Shown here piece by piece: positions 52,910 to 60,941 of a stretch of 64,000 nucleotides of DNA. This DNA comes from Actinoplanes octamycinicus. Lineage in GTDB: Bacteria; Actinomycetota; Actinomycetes; Mycobacteriales; Micromonosporaceae. Both the position numbers and the translations under genes were made by a program. Positions within the stretch are counted from its first letter, which is position 1; each line of letters begins with the position of its first letter. The stretch lies in contig NZ_JACHNB010000001.1 of assembly GCF_014205225.1 (NCBI RefSeq), positions 7,483,501-7,547,500 of the forward strand. The letters run 5' to 3'. The notes beneath the pieces were generated by a model. The model did no database searches. It saw only the letters and a list, made by a program, of their open reading frames with translations, and was not told the DNA's origin.

Positions 52910-53332
52910 ATGGATCCGATCAGTCTGGCGATCGCCGGGGCGGTAGCCGCCAAGGGTGCCGAAATGGCCGTCCAGCAGACTCCCGATGCGTGGCGGCGCT
53001 TCGTCGCCTTCGTCCGCGACCGGCTTTCCCGAGAGGACCGCGGGGCTGAGCTGCTGACCGCAGCGGAGGCCGACCAGAAACCGGTGGTCGTGGAGGCTCT
53101 CGCTGAGGAGATCACCCGGCTTCGGCAGGCTGACCCGACATTCGATCGCGCTCTTCAGCAGCAGTGGACCGCCATCACCGTCGCACCGCAGACCAGGTCG
53201 AACCAGGCGACCAACATCGTGACCGGGAGCGTCGGCGGGCATCTCGTGCAGGCCACGGAGATCTCCGGCGGTGTTTCCTTCGGGCCCGCCGAGCGGACCG
53301 GAACGCCGTCGGCGCAGGAGCCTCCGCGATGA
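52910..53332 (+). CDS. Small effector-like protein with C-terminal RHIM/BASS-like motif (Bell-type)
   Basis: A 140-aa protein. The N-terminus MDPISLAIAGAVAAKGAEMA is an amphipathic Ala/Gly-rich helix, followed by helices DAWRRFVAFVRDRLS, KPVVVEALAEEITRL and DRALQQQW, the layout of the small helical (Bell-type) death-inducing domain seen in actinomycetes. Residues 102-125 (NIVTGSVGGHLVQATEISGG) repeat the motif in the divergent NLR-like protein. Predicted model: motif templating by the activated NLR makes this protein assemble and attack the membrane. ATG 52910 has GGGAGACG upstream. Its stop overlaps the menC start (ATGA). Confidence 0.8.
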   Translation: MDPISLAIAGAVAAKGAEMAVQQTPDAWRRFVAFVRDRLSREDRGAELLTAAEADQKPVVVEALAEEITRLRQADPTFDRALQQQWTAITVAPQTRSNQATNIVTGSVGGHLVQATEISGGVSFGPAERTGTPSAQEPPR

Positions 53333-54324
53333 CCGGTGGCACCTTGCCCTTCGATGAGGTGTGGGTCTACGAGATACCCATGCGCACCCGCTTTCGTGGG
53401 CTCACCACACGCCAAGGAGTCGTGGTCCGGGCGGGCGACCGATGGGGCGAGTTCTGCCCCTTCCTGGAGTACGACGACGAGGAGTCGCAGTCCTGGCTCG
53501 ACGCCACGATCGAGGCGTGCAGCGGATCCTGGCCGGCGCCGGTGCGCGAGACCGTCCCGGTGAACTGCATCATTCCGGCCGTGGATCCGGCGCAGGCACA
53601 CCACCTGACCCGGTCTTCTGAATGCCGGACCGCCAAGGTGAAGGTGGGCAGCCATCCCGCCTCCCTGAACGAGGACCTGGCCCGCGTCGAGGCCGTTCGT
53701 GACGCCTTGGGCCCGACGGGTGCACTGCGCATCGACGTGAACGGCGCCTGGGACGTCACGGAGGCGGTTCGCAACATCGGTTTGCTCGATCGGAGTGCCG
53801 GGGGTCTCCAATACGTCGAACAGCCGTGTCAGACGATTGACGAGTTGGCTTCTGTCCGTCGCCGGGTGGATGTCCGGATCGCAGCCGATGAGTCGATCCG
53901 CCGGGCCGCCGATCCCCTTCGCGTTTCACTGGCGGGAGCGGCCGACGTAGCTGTCGTCAAGTGCGCGCCGCTCGGCGGAGTACGACGAGCGCTGGAGATC
54001 ATCGAGCAGACCGGCCTGCCCTGCGTCGTGTCTTCGGCCCTGGAAACGAGCATCGGGCTGGTCTCGGAGCTCTTTCTTGCCGCGGCCCTCCCCGAACTTG
54101 ACTTCGCTTGCGGCCTCGACACGCTCGCCCTGTTCGAGGGCGACCTCACGACAGCGGAGGGGGCGATCCGTCCGCGAGCGGGTGTCCTACGTGTGCCGGA
54201 CCGGCCACCCGCCCCGGATCCCGGCTTGCTGGCCCGATATCGCGTCGCTGACCCCGTTCAGGAGAAGCATTGGCTGTCCAGGCTGTCACGGTTGGGTGCG
54301 GGGTCAGCGACAGTCAAGCCATGA
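53329..54324 (+). CDS. menC: o-Succinylbenzoate synthase (enolase superfamily)
   Basis: A 331-aa enolase-superfamily enzyme: AKVKVGSHPASL (catalytic Lys of KxK), ALRIDVNGAWDV (metal Asp), YVEQPC (metal Glu), RIAADESI (metal Asp) and VVKCAPLGG (second catalytic Lys). The N-terminal capping sequence IPMRTRFRGLTTRQG and WGEFCPFLEYDDEE match actinobacterial MenC (SHCHC dehydration in menaquinone synthesis). The ATG overlaps the effector stop by ATGA, so it is translated from the effector transcript. No other men gene is near, which makes this arrangement odd. Confidence 0.88.
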   Translation: MTGGTLPFDEVWVYEIPMRTRFRGLTTRQGVVVRAGDRWGEFCPFLEYDDEESQSWLDATIEACSGSWPAPVRETVPVNCIIPAVDPAQAHHLTRSSECRTAKVKVGSHPASLNEDLARVEAVRDALGPTGALRIDVNGAWDVTEAVRNIGLLDRSAGGLQYVEQPCQTIDELASVRRRVDVRIAADESIRRAADPLRVSLAGAADVAVVKCAPLGGVRRALEIIEQTGLPCVVSSALETSIGLVSELFLAAALPELDFACGLDTLALFEGDLTTAEGAIRPRAGVLRVPDRPPAPDPGLLARYRVADPVQEKHWLSRLSRLGAGSATVKP

Positions 54325-54351
54325 GAACCGGGACGGCGTCACACGGCACCG

Positions 54352-55200
54352 TCACGGTGTGCCACGCAGGCTGAGTTGGACGGCCAGGGACCGCAGCGCC
54401 GGAAGGATGTCGTCGGTGGCCGGCTGGACCTGGACGCACACGTGGTCGGCGCCGGCGTCCAGGTGGGCCCGGACGGCGGCAGCCAGCCTGGGCGCGTCGC
54501 CGTGGGCGACGATCCGGTCGACCAGTTCGTCGCTGCCGTCGCCGGCCAGGTCCGCGTCGGTGAAACCGGCCCGGCGCATGGTGCCGGCGTAGTTCGCCAA
54601 GGTCAGATAGCGGGTGAGGAACACGCGGGCGCTGCGCCGGGCGGACACCGGATCCGGGTCGAGGACCACGGTCTGCTCCGGGGCGATCAGCGCGTCCGGG
54701 CCGAGCACAGCCCGCGCCTCCGCGGTCTGCGACGGCACCGTCAGGTACGGATGGGTACCGGCGCTGCGCTCGGCCGCCAGCGCCAGCATCCGCGGGCCGA
54801 GCGCCGACAGCACCCGCGCCGTGGCTGGCACACCCCGCTCGTCGAGCACGTCGAGATAGCGGGCCATCGCGTCGACTGGACGGACCCGCTCCGGCGTGGC
54901 CTCCCGGTGCCCAGACCCGATCCCGAGCAGCAGCCGCCCCGGATGGCGGGCCTCGATCCGGTGGAACGAGCCGGCCAGCTCGGCCGCGTCGGACATCCAG
55001 ATGTTCACGATCCCGGTCGCGACGACAAGCGACGACGTCGCGTCCAGCAGTTCCTCGGCCACCCGCAGGTCAGCGCCCGGCGAGCTGCCCAGCCAGACCG
55101 CGCCGTACCCCAGCCCCTCGATGGCCGCGGCCATCTGCCGGTCGACGGCCTGCACGCCGCGCCACACCCCGACCCTGCCCAGCCGCCCACTCCCGATCAC
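54352..55200 (-). CDS. LLM-class F420-dependent oxidoreductase
   Basis: A 282-aa TIM-barrel luciferase-like protein: GLGYGAVWLGSSPGADL, VVATGIVNIWM, HPGRLLLGIGSGHRE and AGADHVCVQVQPATDD. These are the usual F420 contacts of the TIGR03620-like subgroup. Probable hydride transfer with F420H2 on an unknown substrate. It is convergent with menC, separated by 27 bases. Confidence 0.88.
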   Translation of the reverse strand: MIGSGRLGRVGVWRGVQAVDRQMAAAIEGLGYGAVWLGSSPGADLRVAEELLDATSSLVVATGIVNIWMSDAAELAGSFHRIEARHPGRLLLGIGSGHREATPERVRPVDAMARYLDVLDERGVPATARVLSALGPRMLALAAERSAGTHPYLTVPSQTAEARAVLGPDALIAPEQTVVLDPDPVSARRSARVFLTRYLTLANYAGTMRRAGFTDADLAGDGSDELVDRIVAHGDAPRLAAAVRAHLDAGADHVCVQVQPATDDILPALRSLAVQLSLRGTP

Positions 55201-55303
55201 GCTTCGGACCTTACGCCCGCCCGTAGGCGGTCCGCACTGACCATGAAGGGGTCTTGCCCATGCATCGCTGTCGGGGCGAGACCGTCCGCAGGTCCGGCGA
55301 TCT

Positions 55304-56080
55304 CTAAGTCCACATCACCGGGTTGCCGGTGGTCAGGGAGGCGGCGCACAACCGGCGCAGAGCGCCCACGATGAAGCTGTAGTCGGCCGCCGTGCGCGGA
55401 CGGGACTCGACCGCGAAGTGCTGCGGCGGCTCTGGGAGGAAGCTGCCGATCGGCGACATCTCCAGGCGCAGGAGCTGCCCGTCCGCCGCCAGTTCCAGGT
55501 ACCCGCCCGGCAGCACCCGCTGCGAGAAGCGCATCGCGCGGAACCGGACCGTCGGCGAAGATGCCGTCTTGTCCACCACGAAGAAGCCGTGCGGATCCAC
55601 GCCGACCTCCTGGTCCGGGCCCAGGATGAACACGCCGCCGTAGCTCTCGATGTAGCTGTACAGCGGCCGCCCGCTCCCCTCGTCGACCAGCACCGTCTGA
55701 TCGGTGAGGCGCGCCGCCCGCTCGAAGTGGTCCAGTTCGGCGACGACCCGCGGCACCGCAGCGACCGGGATCTGCCCGCCGTTGCTCCGCGGCATGACGC
55801 CGAGCAGCGTGCCGAACGAGCCCGCCTCCCGCAGCGCCTGCTCGAACGAGCGCACCCCGGACCACGCGCCCAGATGCTCGTCGGCCAGCTCCATGCCCTC
55901 GTGCGCGCAGCCGTGCCGCACCCACTCGTCGACCGCGTCGTGCGCGTCCGCGGTCTCCCGGCTCCACGGTGCCAGCAGGCCGATCCGGCCGTCCTCGTCG
56001 AACCCGACCGGTCCGACCGGCGGCGGGACTGCCAGGCCGTCCTGCCAGCAGCGGCAGTACACGAACGCGTCGAGTGTCAC
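55304..56080 (-). CDS. Unknown 258-aa protein
   Basis: I do not recognise a domain. The N-terminus (MTLDAFVYCRCWQDGL) with a Cys-x-Cys, a middle LLGVMPRSNGGQIPV and a C-terminal strand GALRRLCAASLTTGNP suggest a soluble alpha/beta protein. A GTG at 56080 starts it. It stands alone between the LLM gene and a degraded locus. Intact frame and codon use support a real gene. Confidence 0.7.
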   Translation of the reverse strand: MTLDAFVYCRCWQDGLAVPPPVGPVGFDEDGRIGLLAPWSRETADAHDAVDEWVRHGCAHEGMELADEHLGAWSGVRSFEQALREAGSFGTLLGVMPRSNGGQIPVAAVPRVVAELDHFERAARLTDQTVLVDEGSGRPLYSYIESYGGVFILGPDQEVGVDPHGFFVVDKTASSPTVRFRAMRFSQRVLPGGYLELAADGQLLRLEMSPIGSFLPEPPQHFAVESRPRTAADYSFIVGALRRLCAASLTTGNPVMWT

Positions 56081-56223
56081 GGGCGACAGTATGGAGGGAT
56101 CGACGGCGGTCCACTCCGGGGGGATGGTCCACGGCGGTCTTCGCCTGTTGCGCCTGCTGCCGGCCGTCGCGGCGGCGCTGGCCTGCTGCCGCTGGTCGCG
56201 CTGGATTTGTTGCAGGAGCGCGG

Positions 56224-56631
56224 CTACCGCTGACCCTCTCCGCTCTGTTCGAGTTCGAGTTCGTCCAGGGTCACACCGTTCACGACGCGCTCCAGATTCG
56301 CCTTGTAATCATCAGACACGAGTTTTCGCGCCAGCGCGCCCAGGCCGGCGACATCCCCGAACCGCACTTGCAGCGCAACCACCATGGCCCGCACCAGGCC
56401 CTCTTCGCGTCCTTCTTGAAGTCCTAGTCTCCGGCCGCTCTCGTGGCCCTCCAGGCGGCCCTGACTCAAACCTTTCTCGTGACCTTCTTGGCGGCCTAAG
56501 CTCAGAGCTTCGTCCTGGCTTTCTTGACGGCCTAGCTTCATACCTTCCTGCTGACCTTGCTGGCGGCCCAGTTCCCGGTATTTCTCAGCAATCTCGCGCC
56601 CGGCTTCTGTCTTCTCAAGATCAAATCCCAT
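56224..56631 (-). CDS. GRxEG-repeat C-terminal part of an Rpn-like nuclease/transposase relative
   Basis: A 135-aa frame with the coiled, Gly-Arg/Gln-Glu-rich repeats (KYRELGRQQGQQEG, LGRQEGHEKG, GRLEGHESG) found at the C-terminus of Rpn-type PD-(D/E)xK proteins (TIGR01784-like). ATG 56631 has GAGGAG eight bases upstream. It overlaps the end of the next upstream frame by 11 bases. The nuclease core is not present in either frame. Probably one half of a split or decayed gene. Confidence 0.5.
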   Translation of the reverse strand: MGFDLEKTEAGREIAEKYRELGRQQGQQEGMKLGRQESQDEALSLGRQEGHEKGLSQGRLEGHESGRRLGLQEGREEGLVRAMVVALQVRFGDVAGLGALARKLVSDDYKANLERVVNGVTLDELELEQSGEGQR

Positions 56632-56893
56632 ACCCATCACTCCTCAACGCCTCAATAACTTGCTCGGCGAGGTCGTCCTCGGCGAGCATGCTGAGATCGA
56701 GCAGAACCAACCGCTCCTCCGGATTGGTCAGTGCGGCGATCCGCTCGGCCACCCGATCGGCGACGTCGGGTGGCCGCCTGCTGGACCAGAGCGCGAGCGG
56801 AGCCAGCGGACTCGCCAGCAGCGCACCGGTTTCGACGGACCCCCACTCAGTTGGCACTCCGCAACTGTACGCGGGACCAGTGACGGACGACAA
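56621..56893 (-). pseudogene. Truncated middle portion of the same Rpn-like gene
   Basis: A 90-aa frame containing TGALLASPLAPLALWSSRR, ERIAALTNPEERLVLLDLSM and EDDLAEQVIEAL, the block that normally precedes the repeat tail in this family. The N-terminal nuclease domain is missing and the first residues look unrelated. Its stop falls where the repeat-rich frame begins, consistent with a frameshift or a coupled pair. I favour decay. Confidence 0.5.
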
Positions 56894-56896
56894 GGG

Positions 56897-57535
56897 TCAG
56901 GACACCGTTTGAGGTACGCCTGACCCGTCCGCTGTGGACACCAACGCCGCCACCGACAGCAGTTCGCGCGTCCGGCAGTAGGCGGCGTAATCCTCGTCAT
57001 ACAGGCCGCCCGCCAGCCGTTCCCCGAGTTCCCGCACCACCCCGGCCAGCCGCTCCCGCTCAGCGTCGCCGAGCGGCCCACCCGCCGCCAAGCACGCACC
57101 CACGCAGGAATCCACCGCCTCCACGGCCGGATCTTCCGACCTCCGCAACTCCTCCAGCCGCTTGCGCCGCCAATACGTCAGCGCGTGCAGCGCCCCGTCC
57201 CGCGGCGCGCCGTACCAAACCGCCGGCTTGTGGTTCGGGTTCCGCTCCCCCGGCCGGGGGCTGCGCTGCCCGTGCCGCTTGGCCTCCGCGCGCGCCGCCG
57301 CGTACTCCCGCAGGTCCGCATGCCATCCGGCCCGGCTGGCCCGCAGCGCGTCCAGCGCCCGCAGCAGCGCCGCCTCGTCCCGGTCGAACCTGCCGGCCCG
57401 CTCCCGCAGATAGTCCAGCGTGGCGTGATACCCGAGCGGCCGGTACAACTGCACGCACGACCGCAGGGCCGAGACCCGCCACCGGAACGGCACCGCCGGA
57501 TCCCGCACCCGCCGCGCATAAGCGCTGAAACTCAC
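56897..57535 (-). CDS. Unknown 212-aa protein, Arg-rich
   Basis: No family recognised. The sequence is mostly helical and rich in Arg/Ala: FRWRVSALRSCVQLYRPLGY, LDALRASRAGWHADLREYAAA, ALTYWRRKRLEELRR. The block ERNPNHKPAVWYGAPRDG is a likely loop. The start ATG 57535 and intact length support a real gene. It lies 4 bases before the degraded Rpn-like frame, in the same direction. Confidence 0.6.
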   Translation of the reverse strand: MSFSAYARRVRDPAVPFRWRVSALRSCVQLYRPLGYHATLDYLRERAGRFDRDEAALLRALDALRASRAGWHADLREYAAARAEAKRHGQRSPRPGERNPNHKPAVWYGAPRDGALHALTYWRRKRLEELRRSEDPAVEAVDSCVGACLAAGGPLGDAERERLAGVVRELGERLAGGLYDEDYAAYCRTRELLSVAALVSTADGSGVPQTVS

Positions 57536-57700
57536 CCGGCCAGATTAGGGCGTGCCTCGTAGCCCGGCCGGGGGCGCGGCGTGGCCAGGAGCGCGCCCGG
57601 CAGCGTCCGCCGCGCAGGTTCGGAAAATGATTTGACGCCACCGATATTCTGATCCTCCGTGCTCGGGAGGGGTCCTGTCCCTCTCGACCAAGGACCGCAC

Positions 57701-58906
57701 ATGCGCCGGGCCAACGCCCTCACCTTCCTCCTCGTCACCGTCTTCGTCGACATGCTCGGCCTGGGCCTGATCGTGCCGATCGTGCCCGCCCTGCTCACCG
57801 AGCTGACCGCCGGTCCGGCCCGGGCCGTGCTCTGGTCCGGCCTGCTCGGCACGGTGTTCGGCCTGTTCCAGTTCGCCGCGTCGCCGCTGCTCGGCCGGCT
57901 GTCCGACCGCTACGGCCGGCGGCCGGTGCTGCTGCTCTCGCTGGGTTGTCTCGGCGTCGACTGGCTGGCGCACGCGATCGCCGGCAGCCCGTGGGCGCTG
58001 CTCGCCGTGCACGCCCTGGCTGGTGCCTGCGCCGGCACGAACACGGTGGTCAACGCGTACATCGCGGATGTCACCCCGCCCGAGCGGCGGGCCCGGGCCT
58101 TCGGCCTGATCGGCGCCGCCTTCGGTCTGGGCTTCGTCGCCGGGCCGACGATCGGCGGGCTGCTCGGCGCGGTCGACGTGCGGTTGCCGTTCTTCGCCGC
58201 GGCCGCGCTGTCTTTCGCGAACCTCGCCTACGGCCGGTTCGTGCTGCCCGAGTCGCGGCCCGGTGACCGCACCACGCCGCTCACCCTGCGCACCACGAAC
58301 CCGGTGAGCGCGATCGCCGCGGTGCTGCGCCGCCCGGTTCTGGGCCGGCTCGCCCGGGCCCGGCTGTGCGCCGACATCGCCCGGATGATCCAGCAGGCGA
58401 CCTGGGCGTTCTTCCTCACCTTCCGGTTCGGCTGGGGCACCGCGCACGTCGGCCTGGTGATCGCCGGGACCGCGCTGGCCGGCGCGCTCTTCCAGGCGCG
58501 GGCCGTCGGCCCGGTGGTCCGCCGGTTCGGCGAGAAGCGGACCGCGATCGGCGGCGGCCTGCTCACCGTCACCACCTTTGCCGGTACGGCCTTCGCGTCC
58601 ACTCCGGCGCAGCTCTACCTCCTGCTGTCGGTCGGCGTGCTGTCCGCGGCCGGCGGCGCGGCAGCCCAGTCCTGGATCTCGGCCACGGCCGGCGCGGACG
58701 AGCAGGGCACGGTGCAGGGCGCGCTGTCCGCGATCGGGGCGGTGGCCGAGACCGCGGTGCCGCTGACGGCAAGCGCTGCGTTCGGGGCGCTCCTCGCGTA
58801 CGGAAAACCGGGGTTGATCTTCGTGGTGGCCGCGATCTTCGCAGCGGCCTCGACCACCTTCTTGGCCCGCACGCCGATCGACGCGAAGCGAGAAGCGCGG
58901 CCCTGA
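57701..58906 (+). CDS. Tet-type MFS exporter (12 helices)
   Basis: A 401-aa transporter of the TetA-like group: TFLLVTVFVDMLGLGLIVPIVP-type TM1, motif A in LLGRLSDRYGRRPVLLLSL, and FGLIGAAFGLGFVAGPTIGG (motif C region). ATG 57701 with AAGGA upstream is chosen; an in-frame GTG 42 bases earlier is possible and would include a pair of short inverted repeats (ggtcc/ggacc). Substrate unknown; a hydrophobic drug is likely. It stands alone with its own promoter region. Confidence 0.9.
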   Translation: MRRANALTFLLVTVFVDMLGLGLIVPIVPALLTELTAGPARAVLWSGLLGTVFGLFQFAASPLLGRLSDRYGRRPVLLLSLGCLGVDWLAHAIAGSPWALLAVHALAGACAGTNTVVNAYIADVTPPERRARAFGLIGAAFGLGFVAGPTIGGLLGAVDVRLPFFAAAALSFANLAYGRFVLPESRPGDRTTPLTLRTTNPVSAIAAVLRRPVLGRLARARLCADIARMIQQATWAFFLTFRFGWGTAHVGLVIAGTALAGALFQARAVGPVVRRFGEKRTAIGGGLLTVTTFAGTAFASTPAQLYLLLSVGVLSAAGGAAAQSWISATAGADEQGTVQGALSAIGAVAETAVPLTASAAFGALLAYGKPGLIFVVAAIFAAASTTFLARTPIDAKREARP

Positions 58907-59046
58907 GGTCACGGTCCGCCCGGGTGCGGATCGACGATTTCCGGTACGCCCGGAGCCGTGGCGCCGAAAGGGGTCCGTCGTGGTCTCCGGCATGTCCGCA
59001 AGCACGGCGCCGGGCGGGGTGGATCCGGTGGTGAAGGATGGGCGGC

Positions 59047-59592
59047 ATGACGGAGAACGCCGCCACGGTCCCGCTCACCCTGGACGAGCTGCGCGCCGTC
59101 ACCGGCTTCGCGGTGGCGTGCGCGCGGCCGGCGCTGGAGATCTACGAGCACGCGTGCCCGGGCGATCCCCGGCCGCGTGCCGCGATCGAGGCGGCGGAGC
59201 AGTTCGCCGGGGGCGCCAAGCGGACCCGGCTGCTGCGGGACTGCGCCTTCGCCGCGCACCGGGCGGCGCAGGAGGCGCGGGACGCCGGCCGGGCCGCCGC
59301 CCACGACGCGGCCCGGGCGGCCGGTCACACGTGTGGCGCCGCCTTCCTGCACCCGCTGGCCAAGCCCACCCAGGTGATCCACATCCTGGGTGCGGCGGCC
59401 AGCGCGGCCCGGGCGATCGAGCTCACCTCGGGCGACCCGGCCGCCGCCCTCGCCGAGGCCGGGAAGCTCGCCTCGCCGGTCGTGATCGACGTGTTGCGAC
59501 GCTATCCCGCCGCCCCGGAGGGCGGCGGGCGCGTCGGCGAGCTGGTCCGCAGCCTGGACACCGCGCTGCGGACCAGTCAGTCACGCACGTAG
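59047..59592 (+). CDS. Imm5-like putative immunity protein
   Basis: A 181-aa all-helical protein: [20 protein letters not shown], the [20 protein letters not shown] block, [14 protein letters not shown], and [20 protein letters not shown], a combination typical of the Imm5 superfamily. Known examples sit beside polymorphic toxins. No toxin gene is adjacent, so it may be an orphan immunity gene or have another role. ATG 59047 follows AAGGATGGGCGG. Confidence 0.75.
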   Translation: MTENAATVPLTLDELRAVTGFAVACARPALEIYEHACPGDPRPRAAIEAAEQFAGGAKRTRLLRDCAFAAHRAAQEARDAGRAAAHDAARAAGHTCGAAFLHPLAKPTQVIHILGAAASAARAIELTSGDPAAALAEAGKLASPVVIDVLRRYPAAPEGGGRVGELVRSLDTALRTSQSRT

Positions 59593-59811
59593 TAGTGACC
59601 GTTGGTGTCGTCGAATCTGCCGCCGGCCCGGCAGCACCGGCGGAAACCGCCGCCCGGAGCCGCAGGGGCACGGGTCTTTGCCGCCGAGTTTCTCGATCAG
59701 TTCTTTGTCCTGCCCGACCACCCGGTCGCCTCGCTTGACCTGGGTCTCACTAGAGGGAACCCCCGGCGGCGTTTGCTGGTCGGCTCAAAAGGACGTCTCG
59801 TCGTGGTACAT
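59577..59811 (-). pseudogene. SEC-C zinc-motif protein, disrupted (in-frame TGA and frameshift)
   Basis: From ATG 59811, which has GAGGAGG at proper distance, the frame reads MYHDETSF, then TGA (59787-59785), then continues in the same frame through [19 protein letters not shown] and [18 protein letters not shown]. Near 59643-59652 it must shift by one base to read [19 protein letters not shown] and stop at 59577. The joined motif CPCGSG-x-x-FRRCC is the canonical SEC-C zinc site. Two independent lesions in about 235 bases suggest a pseudogene, unless the sequence has errors. It overlaps the Imm5-like 3' end by 16 bases. Confidence 0.7.
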
Positions 59812-59882
59812 GATGGCCTCCTCGTTTGGCGGGTCGCCGCACGCTATTGGATGCCCGCCGGGCCCCGCGACCGATATTCCGA

Positions 59883-60797
59883 TCAGTCGACGACCAGGGC
59901 CACCTTGCCGCGCACGTGGCCGGATTCGACCAGGCGGTGGGCGTCCGCGGCGCGGCTCAGCGGGATGCTGTCGGCGACCTCGATCCGGAGCCGGCCCTCG
60001 GACCAGAGCCGGGTCAGGTCGTCGAGTTTGGCCACCGTGCGCTCGCTGCTGATCCGGCGGATGCCGAGCTTCGCGGAGCGGGCCCAGTCGGCGATCGTGA
60101 CGATCCGGTCCGGGACGCCGAGCAGTTCCAGCGACACGTCCAGGGCTTCGCCGCCGATCGCGTCGAGCGCGCAGGTGATGCCCTGCGGCGCGGCGGCCCG
60201 CACCCGGTCGGCCAGGCCGGGTCCGTAGCTGACCGGGGTGGCGCCGAGCGAGCGCAGGTAGTCGTGGTTGCGCTCGCTGGCGGTGCCGATCACCCGGGCG
60301 CCGCGGACCGCGGCGAGCTGGACGGCGTAGGAGCCGACCCCGCCGGCCGCGGCGTGGACCAGCAGGGTGTCGGCCGGGCCGACCCGCAGCTCGTCGAGCG
60401 CGGTGCAGGCAGTTTGTCCGGAAGCGGTCAGCACGCCGGCCTCCGCCCAGGACATCTTCTCCGGTTTCCGGGCGACCTGGCCGGCCGGCACCACCACCGC
60501 CTCGGCATAGCCTTGCAGGCTGAGGAAGGCGATCACCTCGTCGCCGGCGGCGAAGCCGGTGACCCCCTCGCCGACCCGGTCCACGACGCCGGCCACCTCG
60601 TTGCCGAGCCGGATCGGGAAGGGCAACGGCCGATAGGTGGCGAGATCTCCCCGCCGGGTGGCGCAGTCGATCGGCTGGACCCCGGCCGCCCGGACCCGGA
60701 TCCGCACCTGGGCGGCGCCCGGTTCCGGGTCCGGGATCTCCGCGAGACGCAGTACCTCCGGGCCCCCGTACTCGTCGAATACCACGATCTTCGCCAT
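59883..60797 (-). CDS. NADP-dependent quinone oxidoreductase (MDR family)
   Basis: A 304-aa zinc-free medium-chain reductase: VLRLAEIPDPEPGAAQVRIR, GNEVAGVVDRVGEGV, VHAAAGGVGSYAVQLAAVRGA (cofactor loop) and a C-terminal ESGHVRGKVALVVD. It resembles the reductase at 30653-31633 in fold but not closely in sequence. Start ATG 60797. It stands alone; the upstream 144 bases to the divergent membrane-protein gene hold no other gene. Confidence 0.9.
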   Translation of the reverse strand: MAKIVVFDEYGGPEVLRLAEIPDPEPGAAQVRIRVRAAGVQPIDCATRRGDLATYRPLPFPIRLGNEVAGVVDRVGEGVTGFAAGDEVIAFLSLQGYAEAVVVPAGQVARKPEKMSWAEAGVLTASGQTACTALDELRVGPADTLLVHAAAGGVGSYAVQLAAVRGARVIGTASERNHDYLRSLGATPVSYGPGLADRVRAAAPQGITCALDAIGGEALDVSLELLGVPDRIVTIADWARSAKLGIRRISSERTVAKLDDLTRLWSEGRLRIEVADSIPLSRAADAHRLVESGHVRGKVALVVD

Positions 60798-60941
60798 CTG
60801 CCCTCCGTCGGCGCAGCTTTCCGGTCACGGTCGTCAGCACCGTAAAACCTCAACGTCGGTTGAGCTCAAGCCCTGATTCTCGGACGGGGTCGCCCGTCCG
60901 CAGGATCACGCAGGGCATCCGCGTGGCTACGCTTCTGCCCC

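Noticed and set aside
54352..55200. Membership of the LLM oxidoreductase in the NLR/effector locus
   Set aside because: It is convergent with menC, has ordinary composition and no conserved link to NB-ARC systems is known to me.
56081..56223. Short plus-strand gene ending in the peptide LLPLVALDLLQERGYR
   Set aside because: The frame is protein-like only over about 16 codons and has no plausible start; it may be a remnant but cannot be supported as a gene.
57659..57701. Leader peptide or attenuator before the Tet-type exporter
   Set aside because: The short inverted repeats (ggtcc/ggacc) are weak and the upstream codons are simply in frame with the exporter; no separate leader stop exists.
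59785..59787. Selenocysteine reading of the in-frame TGA in the SEC-C gene
   Set aside because: No selenoprotein family is known to me with Sec at this place, a second lesion (frameshift) follows, and no obvious SECIS-like hairpin directly after the TGA was found by eye.
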